NCBI RefSeq assembly: GCF_001412595.2
Contig: NZ_CP012640.2
Coordinates: 434,001-498,000 of the forward strand
DNA length: 64,000 nucleotides
Source: Massilia sp. WG5
Lineage (GTDB): Bacteria; Pseudomonadota; Gammaproteobacteria; Burkholderiales; Burkholderiaceae_D
Direction of reading: 5' to 3'
The notes under the pieces are model-generated. The model was not told the DNA's origin. It did not search any database and saw only the letters and a list, made by a program, of their open reading frames with translations. The position numbers and the translations under genes are program-made. Below, one piece after another: positions 16,375-24,639 of the stretch (positions within the stretch are counted from its first letter, which is position 1; every line of letters starts with the position of its first letter).

Positions 16375-17538
16375 CTAGAGGATGCCGTTCCCGTTCGCCG
16401 AGCGGATGATCTCGTCGTGCCGCTCGTTGTCGGTCTTGTGCAGATAGGCCGCCGTGGTGGCGATATTCGCGTGTCCGGCCGTGTCCTGCAGGGTCTTCAG
16501 TTGCACGCCGTTGTTCGCATGGTTGGTCAGCATGCTGTGGCGCAGCCAGTGCGCCGAGGCCTGGCGCAGGGTCGCGGCGGTGTCCTGGTCGCCCTGGGCA
16601 TCGGCGGCGCGCGCAGCGTCCGCGAACACCGCCTTGATGGCTTCCGCTGCGGCTTCGTCGGTAATGCGCGCCAGTTCGCGCGAACGGCTCGACAGCACCA
16701 GCGGGGTGCGGTCCGTGCGGCTGGATTGCGGCAGCAGTTCGAAGGCCTGGCGGTAGGATTGAAAGGCTTCCAGCATGTCCGGCGGCACCGGCAGGCGGCG
16801 CGGTTTATTGCCCTTGCCGAGGACGTCCAGCCACCAGCGGCCATTGCCTTCGGTGTAGATCGAGCCCATCGAGGCGCTGACGATCTCGTTCAGGCGGGCG
16901 CCCGTGTGCGCGAAGGCGATCAGCAGGAAACGGTCGCGGGCGCGGCGTCGGAACGCCGCCGGGGTGTCGGCCGGGCGTGCGGAAACGGTCTGCAGCGCGA
17001 GCGCAATGGCATTCTGGGTCAGGTAGCGTGTGATCCGGCTCGCGGACGGCGCCCGGACATTGCGCACCAGCGCGCCCGGATTGCGGCGCAGGTAGCCGGT
17101 CTGTTCGGCGAAGCCCATCAGGCCCTTCACGGCGATCATGGCCTGGCGCCGGCTCGGGTCGGACAGCGGCCCGGTGAACGGCCGGTAGCGCGGGTCGCTG
17201 CGCGGCCATTTGGTCCTGGAGATCCATTCCGGCGGCGGATTCTTGAGGAAGTCCTTGTAGGCGTTGAGATCGGCGACGTTCAGCTGGACCAGTGTTTTCC
17301 TTGCCTCTTCACGGCACCAGGTCAGGAAACGGTAGAGTTCCTTCTGCGAGTTCTGGATCGATTTGGCGCTCAGCTCGCCGTGTGCAATGAATTCGCGGGC
17401 GAGTTCGATGTCGGTAGTGGCTTCGGTGATCGCATCGTCGGCAAGGCGGTACATCTTCACGTGCGCGCGACCGCTCGGGCTGCTTGTGATCTCCTCCGGT
17501 GCTGACGGACCCAGGTCGATTGGCGTAAAGTTTGGCAT
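16375..17538 (-). CDS. tyrosine recombinase / phage-type integrase
   Basis: Site-specific tyrosine recombinase of 387 residues with an N-terminal SAM-like core-binding domain (about 65-190) and a catalytic domain. The catalytic set is complete: Arg in HTGARLNE, Lys in GKGNK, HxxR in HWLRH, His in GHANI and the nucleophile Tyr in TAAYLH. It is longer than XerC/XerD and has a PPEWISRTKWPRSDPRYRPF insert, so it is not a housekeeping Xer protein. It lies 1.7 kb from the dif-like site with no other mobile gene nearby. A 9-bp inverted repeat lies about 70-100 bp upstream of its start. It could be a solitary integrase left from an element, or a chromosomal recombinase with its own target. Confidence 0.9.
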   Translation of the reverse strand: MPNFTPIDLGPSAPEEITSSPSGRAHVKMYRLADDAITEATTDIELAREFIAHGELSAKSIQNSQKELYRFLTWCREEARKTLVQLNVADLNAYKDFLKNPPPEWISRTKWPRSDPRYRPFTGPLSDPSRRQAMIAVKGLMGFAEQTGYLRRNPGALVRNVRAPSASRITRYLTQNAIALALQTVSARPADTPAAFRRRARDRFLLIAFAHTGARLNEIVSASMGSIYTEGNGRWWLDVLGKGNKPRRLPVPPDMLEAFQSYRQAFELLPQSSRTDRTPLVLSSRSRELARITDEAAAEAIKAVFADAARAADAQGDQDTAATLRQASAHWLRHSMLTNHANNGVQLKTLQDTAGHANIATTAAYLHKTDNERHDEIIRSANGNGIL

Positions 17539-17608
17539 TGCTCGGGCTGGAACGAGTGAAAAGGGCTGTATCTATGTACAGTATAGCATTTTGCCTGTCC
17601 GGATATTG

Positions 17609-17639
17609 AACTCGACAATATATTTGGTAATGTCGAGTT
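17609..17639. repeat. inverted repeat AACTCGACA / TGTCGAGTT upstream of recombinase
   Basis: Two perfect 9-bp arms separated by 13 AT-rich bases, in the AT-rich leader of the recombinase gene. On the minus strand a plausible -10 (TATACT) lies between this repeat and the start codon. Arm and spacer sizes suit a tyrosine-recombinase core site as well as an autoregulatory operator; the sequence alone does not decide. Confidence 0.5.
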
Positions 17640-17798
17640 AAGGATAGCGGTGTTTCGCGCGGGCGGCCGATCGCCCACTCGTGGCGAATCGACGACACAG
17701 CCGTCCGAAATCCTGTGCAGTACGAACGCATGCCGGCGACGAGGCGTAGGATGAAGGACATTGCCGCATCCTCTACCCCGACCGTGGTCGAGACCAAC

Positions 17799-18083
17799 AT
17801 GACCGCAATACGTCTGCTCATGCCAGGCCTGGCGTTCGCCGCCAGCCCTCCCCTGGCCGCGCCGGACTACACGATCCGGAATGCGCTTACCGGTACCGAC
17901 ATCCGCCCGGTCGCGTTCGGCAACGGCGGCGACTTCGTCTTCCAGGACATCGATCCCGCTGCGGGCCGTGTGCTGGCGAATGCCGGCGACATCCCGGTGC
18001 TGGCACCCCTACCCGCGCCCCGGGCCAGGCTCATGCCGGCGCGCGGGATCGCCCTGCTCCTGCTGCGCGCTCGCCGAGGATAG
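17799..18083 (+). CDS. short hypothetical protein, possible PEP-CTERM-type remnant
   Basis: A frame of about 94 codons just before the acyl-CoA reductase gene. It begins MTAIRLLMPGLAFAASPPLAA, a weak signal-like start, has a middle DIRPVAFGNGGDFVFQD, and ends with a hydrophobic run then RARRG, which recalls a decayed PEP-CTERM sorting tail. No clear family. GAG is the only ribosome-site-like element. It may be a remnant or not coding at all. The remainder of 17539-17798 holds the recombinase promoter region and nothing else seen. Confidence 0.3.
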   Translation: MTAIRLLMPGLAFAASPPLAAPDYTIRNALTGTDIRPVAFGNGGDFVFQDIDPAAGRVLANAGDIPVLAPLPAPRARLMPARGIALLLLRARRG

Positions 18084-18088
18084 TCGCC

Positions 18089-20074
18089 ATGTATTACTTC
18101 GTCACCGGGGCCACCGGGTTCATCGGCAAGCGACTGGTCAGGAAACTCCTGGCCTCGCCCGACAATGTGGTCTGCTTCCTCCTGCGGGACAGCAGTCGTT
18201 CGAAGCTGCCGGGATTACTCGACTACTGGAGCAGCGATGCCGCGCATGCCATCCCCGTGAGCGGCGACATGCTGCAGGATGGACTCGGCGTGGCCGCCGA
18301 CCTGCGGGCCGAACTGCTGGGCAAGATCGACCATTTCTTCCACCTGGCGGCCATCTACGACCTGCGGGCCGACCCTGCCGAACTCGCCGCCGCGAACATC
18401 GACGGCACCCGCCGCGCACTCGCGCTGGCCGAAGCCCTGCAGGTGCGCCGCTTCCACCACATGAGCTCGATAGCCGTGGCCGGCATGGTCCAGGGCGTCT
18501 TTCGCGAGGACATGTTCGACGAAGCGGCATGTCTCGACCACCCCTATTTCGCCACCAAGCATGCGGCCGAAGCGATCGTACGCGGCTGCCGCGCCCTGCC
18601 CTGGCGAATCTACCGGCCAGGGCTGGTCGTGGGAGACTCGCACACCGGCGAGACCGACAAGGCGGACGGCCCCTACTATTTTTTCAAGGCGATCCAGCGC
18701 ATCCGGGGACTCCTGCCGCCCTGGTGTCCGGCGATCGGCATCGAGGGCGGGCGCATCAACATCGTGCCGGTGGACTACGTGGTCGCCGCCGCTCACCATA
18801 TTGCGCATCTGGAGGGGCTCGATGGCCAGTGCTTCCACCTGACCGACCCGGACACCAGGCGCGTCGGTGAAATCCTGAGCATCTTCGCCCGCGCCGCCCA
18901 TGCGCCGCCGATGAGCCTGCGTGTCAACGTTGCGATGCTCAAGCTCCTGCCCGACTGGCTGCGCAGGGGCATCGCCGTGCTGCAGCCGGCGCAACGCCTG
19001 TACCACACCTTGATGCGCGATCTCGGCCTGCCGGAAGGTATTTTGCATCTGCTTAACTGGCCTACCCGCTTCGACAACAGACAGGCGGCGGCCGCACTGA
19101 GTGGGAGCGGGATCGCCTGCCCGCCGCTGGAACAATATGCCAACGCGATATGGGATTACTGGGAGCGCCACCTCGACCCCGCGCTGCTGGCCGGCCGCAG
19201 CCTGCCGGACAAGATCGCCGGCAAGGTGGTGCTGGTGACGGGAGGCTCTTCCGGCATCGGCCTGGCAAGCGCGCGCCGTCTGGCCCAGGCCGGCGCCGTG
19301 ACGCTGATCTGCGGGCGCGATCCGGCGAAGCTTGCCGCCGCACGCGCGCAGGTCCAGGCTTGCGGCGCCGACCTGTCCGTCTACCAGGCCGATCTCGCCG
19401 ACATGGACCAGTGTGACGAGCTGGTACGGAAGGTGCTCGAGGACCACGGCCATGTCGACGTCCTGATCAACAATGCCGGGCGCTCGATCCGGCGCGCGGT
19501 CGATGCAAGCTATGACCGGTTCCACGATTTCCAGCGCCTGATGCAGCTGAACTATTTTGGCGCGCTCCGGGTTTCGCTGGGCCTGCTGCCGACGATGGCG
19601 GCGCGCGGCGCCGGTCACGTCATCAACATCTCCTCGATCGGGGTGTTGACCAATGCGCCGCGCTTCTCGGCCTATGTCGCTTCGAAAGCGGCCCTCGAAG
19701 CCTGGAGCTATTGTGCTGCGGCGGAGTTCGCCGACACCGGTGTCCGGTTCACGACGATTAACATGCCCCTGGTGCGGACACCCATGATCGCGCCGACTGC
19801 GGTGTACCGCGACGCACCCGCGCTGACGCCCGACGAGGCGGCGCAGTTCGTGGTGCGCGCCCTGGTCGAGCAGCCCGCGCGTATCGCCACCGACATCGGC
19901 ATGCTCGGCCTGGGCGTCCAGGCCGTGGCGCCCCACCTGTCGCAGGTGCTCATGAACACGGCTTACCGCTTGTCTGCCGATATGGACGGCGGCGCCGGCG
20001 CCACGCCGTCCGCGGAGCAAGCCTCGGCGCAGCTGCAAGCCCTGCAGCATTTGTTGCGCGGCGTGCATTTGTGA
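18089..20074 (+). CDS. bifunctional fatty acyl-CoA reductase (acyl-CoA to fatty alcohol)
   Basis: Two-domain reductase of 661 residues, the same length as I recall for the Marinobacter four-electron fatty acyl-CoA reductase, and similar along its whole length. N-terminal extended SDR domain: TGATGFIGKRLV, then HHMSSIAVAG and a YFATK catalytic pair. The central part includes FDNRQAAAAL and YANAIWDYWERHLDP, as in that family. C-terminal SDR: TGGSSGIGLA, NNAGRSIRRAVDASYDRFHDF, NISSIGVLTNAPRFSAYVASK with a second Tyr-Lys pair, and NMPLVRTPMIAPT. It reduces fatty acyl-CoA via aldehyde to alcohol with NADPH. The wax synthase gene starts one base after its stop, so the two are translationally linked. 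Confidence 0.9.
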   Translation: MYYFVTGATGFIGKRLVRKLLASPDNVVCFLLRDSSRSKLPGLLDYWSSDAAHAIPVSGDMLQDGLGVAADLRAELLGKIDHFFHLAAIYDLRADPAELAAANIDGTRRALALAEALQVRRFHHMSSIAVAGMVQGVFREDMFDEAACLDHPYFATKHAAEAIVRGCRALPWRIYRPGLVVGDSHTGETDKADGPYYFFKAIQRIRGLLPPWCPAIGIEGGRINIVPVDYVVAAAHHIAHLEGLDGQCFHLTDPDTRRVGEILSIFARAAHAPPMSLRVNVAMLKLLPDWLRRGIAVLQPAQRLYHTLMRDLGLPEGILHLLNWPTRFDNRQAAAALSGSGIACPPLEQYANAIWDYWERHLDPALLAGRSLPDKIAGKVVLVTGGSSGIGLASARRLAQAGAVTLICGRDPAKLAAARAQVQACGADLSVYQADLADMDQCDELVRKVLEDHGHVDVLINNAGRSIRRAVDASYDRFHDFQRLMQLNYFGALRVSLGLLPTMAARGAGHVINISSIGVLTNAPRFSAYVASKAALEAWSYCAAAEFADTGVRFTTINMPLVRTPMIAPTAVYRDAPALTPDEAAQFVVRALVEQPARIATDIGMLGLGVQAVAPHLSQVLMNTAYRLSADMDGGAGATPSAEQASAQLQALQHLLRGVHL

Positions 20075-20075
20075 C

Positions 20076-21521
20076 ATGAATGCCGGCGCCGACCAGAAGG
20101 AAATGCTGGCCGCGGTCGACGCCGCGTGGCTGAGGATGGACCGGCCCTGCAATCTGATGATGATCTGCGGGATGCTGCTGCTGGACGCGGCGGTCGACCT
20201 TCCGGCGCTCCGGGCGCTGGTCCGGGACCACATGCTGTGCTTCCATCGCTTTCGCCAGCGCGTGGTCGACACCGGCGCCGGGCCGTACTGGGAAACCGAC
20301 CCCGACTTCGACCTCGACTGGCACGTGCGGCGCGTACCCCTGGCGCCCGGCGGTCCGACGCTGGAAGAACTCACGAGCGAGCTGATCAGCACGGCGCTGG
20401 ACGCGCGCCGGCCGATGTGGCAATTCCACCTGATCGAGACGGCCGACGCCGGCGCGCTGGTCATGCGTATCCATCACTGCTATGGCGATGGCTTTGCGAT
20501 GCTGCACCTGCTGGATGCGCTCACCGAGATCGTGCCCGGGCAACGGAAGATGGCCGGCGTCGACCTGGCGCCGGCGCAGCCTGCGCGCAGCGCATGGGAA
20601 CGCGTGCTGGGCAGCGTGGGCGAAAGCGTCGGCGACGCACTGCGCGAGCTGCGCTCGGTAGCGGGCACGGGCGCCGCACTGCTGGCCGATCGCGGCGCCG
20701 CGATCGATGCCGCGCGCAGCGGCGCCGACCTCGTCCGCCAGGCCGCGGTGATCGCCAACATGGCGCCGGACGCGCCGAGCCGGCTCAAGGGCGAGCTGGG
20801 CGTGATGAAGCGCGCCGCCTGGACGGACACCATACCGCTGGAAGAATTCAAGGCGGTTGCCGCGATCCTCGGATGTTCGGTCAACGACATCCTCATGGCC
20901 TGCACGGCCGGGGCACTGCGGGCCTACCTTGACGAGGCGGGCGACCCGATCGGCAGTCTCGACCTGCGCGCACTGGTGCCGGTCAACCTGCGCCCGCCGG
21001 GCCCGCTGACCGAATTGGGCAACCACTTCGGCCTCGTCTTTCTCGACCTGCCCGTCGGGATCGACGATCCCGTGCAGCGCGCGCTCGAGGCACACCTCCG
21101 CATGGAGTCGCTGAAGCAATCCAGGCAGCCCCTGGTCGCGTTCGGCATCCTCGCTGCGATGGGGGTGTCGCCGGCATTCCTGCGCGAGCGGATCCTGGAG
21201 GCGCTGGCGGCCAATGCCAGCGTGGTCGTCACCAACGTGCGCGGCGCCGCCGAGCCGCGTTACCTGGCCGGCCGGCGCATCATGCAGGAGATGTTCTGGG
21301 TGCCGCAGTCGGGCGGCATCGGCATCGGCATCAGCCTGCTCAGCTATGCCGGCCAGGTCAGCATCGGCGTGGTCGCGGACGCGCGCCGGGTGCCCGATCC
21401 GGCAGCCATCCCGCGACTGTTCGCAGCGCAGTTCGAAGCCTTGCTGTTATCGGCATTGATGCTGCCCTGGCCGGGCCAGCCGGGCGCCCTGGCGTCCCGC
21501 CGGCCGCGCAACCATCGGTAG
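20076..21521 (+). CDS. wax ester synthase / acyl-CoA:diacylglycerol acyltransferase
   Basis: WS/DGAT enzyme (481 residues) that joins acyl-CoA to a fatty alcohol or diacylglycerol, giving wax esters or triacylglycerol at the membrane or lipid-droplet surface. The catalytic HHxxxDG motif appears as HHCYGDG, preceded by RPMWQFHLIE as in the family. The C-terminal domain is also typical (VNDILMACTAGALRAYL, LRALVPVNLRP, GNHFGLVFLDLPVG, TNVRGAAEPRYLAG). The first helix reads MLAAVDAAWLRMD, like the family start MSPxDxxFLxxE. It directly follows the acyl-CoA reductase, giving a matched fatty-alcohol and wax-ester pair. Confidence 0.92.
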   Translation: MNAGADQKEMLAAVDAAWLRMDRPCNLMMICGMLLLDAAVDLPALRALVRDHMLCFHRFRQRVVDTGAGPYWETDPDFDLDWHVRRVPLAPGGPTLEELTSELISTALDARRPMWQFHLIETADAGALVMRIHHCYGDGFAMLHLLDALTEIVPGQRKMAGVDLAPAQPARSAWERVLGSVGESVGDALRELRSVAGTGAALLADRGAAIDAARSGADLVRQAAVIANMAPDAPSRLKGELGVMKRAAWTDTIPLEEFKAVAAILGCSVNDILMACTAGALRAYLDEAGDPIGSLDLRALVPVNLRPPGPLTELGNHFGLVFLDLPVGIDDPVQRALEAHLRMESLKQSRQPLVAFGILAAMGVSPAFLRERILEALAANASVVVTNVRGAAEPRYLAGRRIMQEMFWVPQSGGIGIGISLLSYAGQVSIGVVADARRVPDPAAIPRLFAAQFEALLLSALMLPWPGQPGALASRRPRNHR

Positions 21522-21531
21522 CGCTTCCCGG

Positions 21532-22206
21532 CTAATGGCGCGCGGTGCCGCCCTGGCCGTGGCGCCCGGGCTGCGGCAAGCCCGCCCCGCCCGCGTGGCT
21601 GGCGCCGGTAATGCCGACCAGCACCTCGCGAACCGTTCCCACCGCCATATTGCTGATATCGCCGGCTGCCGAGATCGCGCCCTCGGCGGCGCGCGCGCCA
21701 ATCCTGCCGGCGTCGCCGCCCGTCTCGCCGACCGCATCGAGGATGCCGGCGATGGCCTGGCGGGCGATCGTGCCCAGGTCCGCGCCGAGTGCGGCGCCGG
21801 CCATGATCAAGGCGCGCATCGTGTCGAACGAGGCCAGGACGATGTCGCCGCCGACGTCGTGCACGCCGGCGACTATGCCTTTCGAGACGCCGCGCACGCT
21901 CATCGTGAGTCCCGTGCCGACATGCTCGCTTGCGGCGAGGGCGCCGCGGACCACTTGCTCGATGACGGCCGTCAGCCCGGCCGCCGCGCCGCCCCCGATC
22001 CCGAGCGTGTCGGCGACGGTCTTGCGCGCGAGCGCGGCAATCTGCGCCTCGACGGTCTCGAGCGCCGTCAGGCTGGCGGCGACGCCCTGCTGGACCGCAT
22101 GTCCTGCGTGTTCGGCCGCCGCCTGGCCATTGCCGCTTTGTGCCTCGCCGGATTTGGCGGCGACCTCATCCCGTGCGCCCGGTTTCGTGGTATGCCTGGT
22201 CATCAT
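21532..22206 (-). CDS. Ala/Gly-rich amphipathic protein, possible lipid-granule protein
   Basis: A 224-residue protein of no recognised family, facing the wax synthase gene tail to tail (10 bp) and divergent from fadD. A hydrophilic start (about 1-45) leads into long Ala/Val/Gly-rich helical stretches with regular small residues (SVRGVSKGIVAGVHDVGGDI; AIAGILDAVGETGGDAGRIG). There is no signal peptide and no classical membrane span, which suits a protein lying on a hydrophobic surface. GAGGAG precedes the ATG. The setting inside the wax-ester locus suggests a granule-associated role; that is inference. Confidence 0.7.
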   Translation of the reverse strand: MMTRHTTKPGARDEVAAKSGEAQSGNGQAAAEHAGHAVQQGVAASLTALETVEAQIAALARKTVADTLGIGGGAAAGLTAVIEQVVRGALAASEHVGTGLTMSVRGVSKGIVAGVHDVGGDIVLASFDTMRALIMAGAALGADLGTIARQAIAGILDAVGETGGDAGRIGARAAEGAISAAGDISNMAVGTVREVLVGITGASHAGGAGLPQPGRHGQGGTARH

Positions 22207-22301
22207 GTCAGCTCCTCATCGAATGGTGGTGGAAATCCTGAGGGTCGACCATCAATGTAGTGTACCGGCGGCGCGCCCCCTAAGGTTTGCTTGACGCGAA
22301 T

Positions 22302-22315
22302 TTGACTTAGATCAG
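22302..22315. promoter_or_regulatory. FNR-box-like dyad TTGACTTAGATCAG
   Basis: Eight of ten defined bases match the FNR/ANR consensus TTGAT-N4-ATCAA. It lies in the 200-bp divergent gap between the granule-like gene and fadD, about 98 bp before the fadD start. An FNR-type regulator is encoded 6 kb away. A weak match; functional use is inference. Confidence 0.35.
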
Positions 22316-22406
22316 AAACCGTAAGACGATTATTCAGTCTTTCTTAATGTGTGCCGTACGATAAGGTGATGCAAGGTAGCGAGCGCCTTTTCCAGCGAGG
22401 CCGGCA

Positions 22407-24107
22407 ATGGAACAGATCTGGCTCACCAGTTATCCCGAGGGCGTCGCGGCGCAGGCGGACGTCGATGCCTTTCCTTCACTGAACGGCTTGTTCGACTGGA
22501 TCTGCCGCCGTTTCGCCGGCCGGCCGGCGTTCGTCAACCAGGGCGCCTCCCTGAGCTGGGACCGGCTGGATGCCTTGACGCGCGATTTCGCCGCCTACCT
22601 GCAGGGCGTGGCCGGACTGGGCAAGGGTGACAGGATCGCCATCATGCTGCCGAACCTGTTGCAGTACCCCGTCGTGCTGTTCGGCGCCCTGCGCGCCGGC
22701 TGTACCGTGGTCAACGTCAATCCGCAGTACACGGCGCGCGAGCTGCAGCACCAACTGGCGGACAGCGGTAGCGCCGCGATCGTCGTGCTGGACAATTTTG
22801 CGCATGTCCTCGAGCAGGTCCTGCCCTCCACGACAGTGCGGCACGTGATCGTCACCCGGGTAGGTGAAATGCTGCATTTCCCCAAAGGGCAAATCGTCGA
22901 CCTGGTGGTGAAGCACGTGCGGCACATGGTGCCGGCGTGGCACATCGGCACGGCGCAAGGGCTTTCCGACGTGCTCGCGCGGGGTGCGGCGCTGGCGCTG
23001 GCCCCGGTCGAGGTGACGCCGGCCGACATCGCCTTCCTGCAATATACGGGCGGCACGACCGGGGTTCCGAAAGGAGCCATACTGACCCATGCGAACATGG
23101 TCGCGAACATCCAGCAGACCGCCACCTGGGTCGTCGGCACGCTGGAGGAAGGCGGCGAGACGGCGATCGTTCCGCTGCCGCTGTACCACGTGTTCGCACT
23201 GACCGCCACCCTCACCTTCTGCCGCCTCGGCGCCGCGATCGTGCTGATCACCGACCCGCGCGACATGCCCGCATTCATGCGCGAGCTGAAGCATCAGCGC
23301 TTCACGGTCATCATCGGCGTCAACACCTTGTTCAATGCCCTGCTCGACCGGCCTGAGCTGAAGAAGGTCCACATGGACGGCGTGAAGCTGGTCGTTGCCG
23401 GCGGCATGGCGGTCCAGCGCGCCGTGGCCGAGCGCTGGCAGCAGCAATGCGGCGCCCCTATCCTGGAAGGCTACGGACTGACCGAGGCGTCGCCGATCGT
23501 CTGCGCGAATCCCCCGGACATGCGCAGTTTCAGCGGGTCGATCGGCTTGCCCCTGCCTTCCACCGAGGTCGCGATCATGGACGAGCGCGGAGCGGCGCTG
23601 GCGCCCGGCGAGCCGGGCGAGATTTGCGTGCGGGGCCCCCAGGTGATGCGCGGCTACTGGAACATGCCCGACGAAACCGCTGCGGTATTCCATCCGGGCG
23701 GGTGGTTACGGACCGGCGACGTCGGCGTCATGGACGAGCGAGGCTTCATCAAGCTGATCGACCGCAAGAAGGACGTCATCGTGGTTTCCGGATTCAAGGT
23801 GTATCCGAATGAGGTCGAAGACGTGCTCGCCATGCATCCCGGGGTGGCCGAAGCCGCCGCCATCAGGGCGCCCGACCCGCATTCGCAGGAAGTCGTGAAG
23901 GCTGTCGTGTACCGGCGCGAACCCGGGCTCGAGGCGGACGAGCTGCTCGCCTATTGCAGGCTGCACCTGACGGCCTACAAAGTACCCAAGTACATCGTGT
24001 TCTGGGATCATCCGCTGCCGAAATCTCCGATCGGCAAGATCCTGCGACGCGTCGTACAGGCGGAAGAACACGCGCGGGAAGCTGTTGTCGCCGAAGTCGG
24101 CCGATAG
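22407..24107 (+). CDS. fadD: long-chain fatty acid--CoA ligase
   Basis: AMP-forming acyl-CoA synthetase (566 residues), making fatty acyl-CoA from free fatty acid, ATP and CoA at the membrane. Motifs in order: the P-loop-like YTGGTTGVPKGAILTH, LPLYHVFALT, VVAGGMAVQRAVAERW, EGYGLTEASP, GWLRTGDVGVMDERGF and the FadD-type linker DRKKDVIVVSGFKVYPNEVEDV, with the catalytic Lys in KSPIGKILRR. GAGG precedes the ATG. Its product feeds both the acyl-CoA reductase and the wax synthase, so it completes the fatty-acid-to-wax-ester route within this locus. Confidence 0.93.
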   Translation: MEQIWLTSYPEGVAAQADVDAFPSLNGLFDWICRRFAGRPAFVNQGASLSWDRLDALTRDFAAYLQGVAGLGKGDRIAIMLPNLLQYPVVLFGALRAGCTVVNVNPQYTARELQHQLADSGSAAIVVLDNFAHVLEQVLPSTTVRHVIVTRVGEMLHFPKGQIVDLVVKHVRHMVPAWHIGTAQGLSDVLARGAALALAPVEVTPADIAFLQYTGGTTGVPKGAILTHANMVANIQQTATWVVGTLEEGGETAIVPLPLYHVFALTATLTFCRLGAAIVLITDPRDMPAFMRELKHQRFTVIIGVNTLFNALLDRPELKKVHMDGVKLVVAGGMAVQRAVAERWQQQCGAPILEGYGLTEASPIVCANPPDMRSFSGSIGLPLPSTEVAIMDERGAALAPGEPGEICVRGPQVMRGYWNMPDETAAVFHPGGWLRTGDVGVMDERGFIKLIDRKKDVIVVSGFKVYPNEVEDVLAMHPGVAEAAAIRAPDPHSQEVVKAVVYRREPGLEADELLAYCRLHLTAYKVPKYIVFWDHPLPKSPIGKILRRVVQAEEHAREAVVAEVGR

Positions 24108-24150
24108 CGCTTCCGGGCACATCGAGCGTCACTGGACGTGGGAGAACGGG

Positions 24151-24633
24151 ATGGCAATGAAGTCGAGTGGGAAGGCGAGCGGGCCGGACGGCATCGCCGA
24201 GGCGGTGGCCGCGTCGGCCCAGCAGATCTGGCAGGCCGGGCTGGGCGCCTACGCCAAGGCGCAACAGGACGGCGGTGCGCTGTTCGACAGCCTGGTGCGC
24301 GAGGGCGCGGAACTGCACAGGCTGACCCAACAGTTTGTCGGCGATCCGGCACCTGGCCTGGGAGGCAAGGTCGGCCGACTGGCGGAAAGCGTCGGCCGGC
24401 AAGCCAGCGGGTCATGGAAGACGATCGAAAAGATCTTCGAGGAGCGGGTGGCGCGTTCCCTGCGCGGCCTGGGGGTGCCGTCGCGCGACGAGGTGGAAGC
24501 CCTGCGGCGCGACATCGCTGCGCTCAGGGCCGCCATCGAAACCGACGGCCAGGCGGTACCAAAGCCCCCGAAGCGCCCGGCCACGAAGCGCGCGACCAGG
24601 TCCGCCGGCGCAAAACCGCAGGATATCGGATGA
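24151..24633 (+). CDS. phasin family protein (PhaF/PhaI type)
   Basis: Granule-associated phasin, 160 residues. An amphipathic helix with IAEAVAASAQQIWQAGLGAYAKAQQDGGALFDSLVREG is characteristic of PhaI/PhaF-type phasins; LGVPSRDEVEALRRDIAALRAAI is the usual coiled-coil, and a Lys/Ala/Pro-rich tail (KPPKRPATKRATRSAGAKP) recalls the DNA-binding tail of PhaF. The ATG at 24151 has a GGGAGAA ribosome site. No PHA synthase is seen in the window, so it may coat wax/triacylglycerol bodies here rather than PHA (inference). Confidence 0.88.
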   Translation: MAMKSSGKASGPDGIAEAVAASAQQIWQAGLGAYAKAQQDGGALFDSLVREGAELHRLTQQFVGDPAPGLGGKVGRLAESVGRQASGSWKTIEKIFEERVARSLRGLGVPSRDEVEALRRDIAALRAAIETDGQAVPKPPKRPATKRATRSAGAKPQDIG

Positions 24634-24639
24634 ATCGAC

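Noticed and set aside
16375..17538. Recombinase as XerC or XerD acting on the nearby dif
   Set aside because: At 387 residues with extra inserts it is longer than Xer proteins and lacks their overall look; proximity to dif is not enough.
17609..17639. Reading the inverted repeat before the recombinase as a transcription terminator
   Set aside because: The loop is 13 bases, no T-run follows either arm, and the location is a promoter region.
18215..20464. 749-codon open frame on the minus strand
   Set aside because: Lies antisense to the acyl-CoA reductase and wax synthase, which match families over their full length; the antisense protein is Arg/Gln/His-rich and unlike any family, as expected in high-GC DNA.
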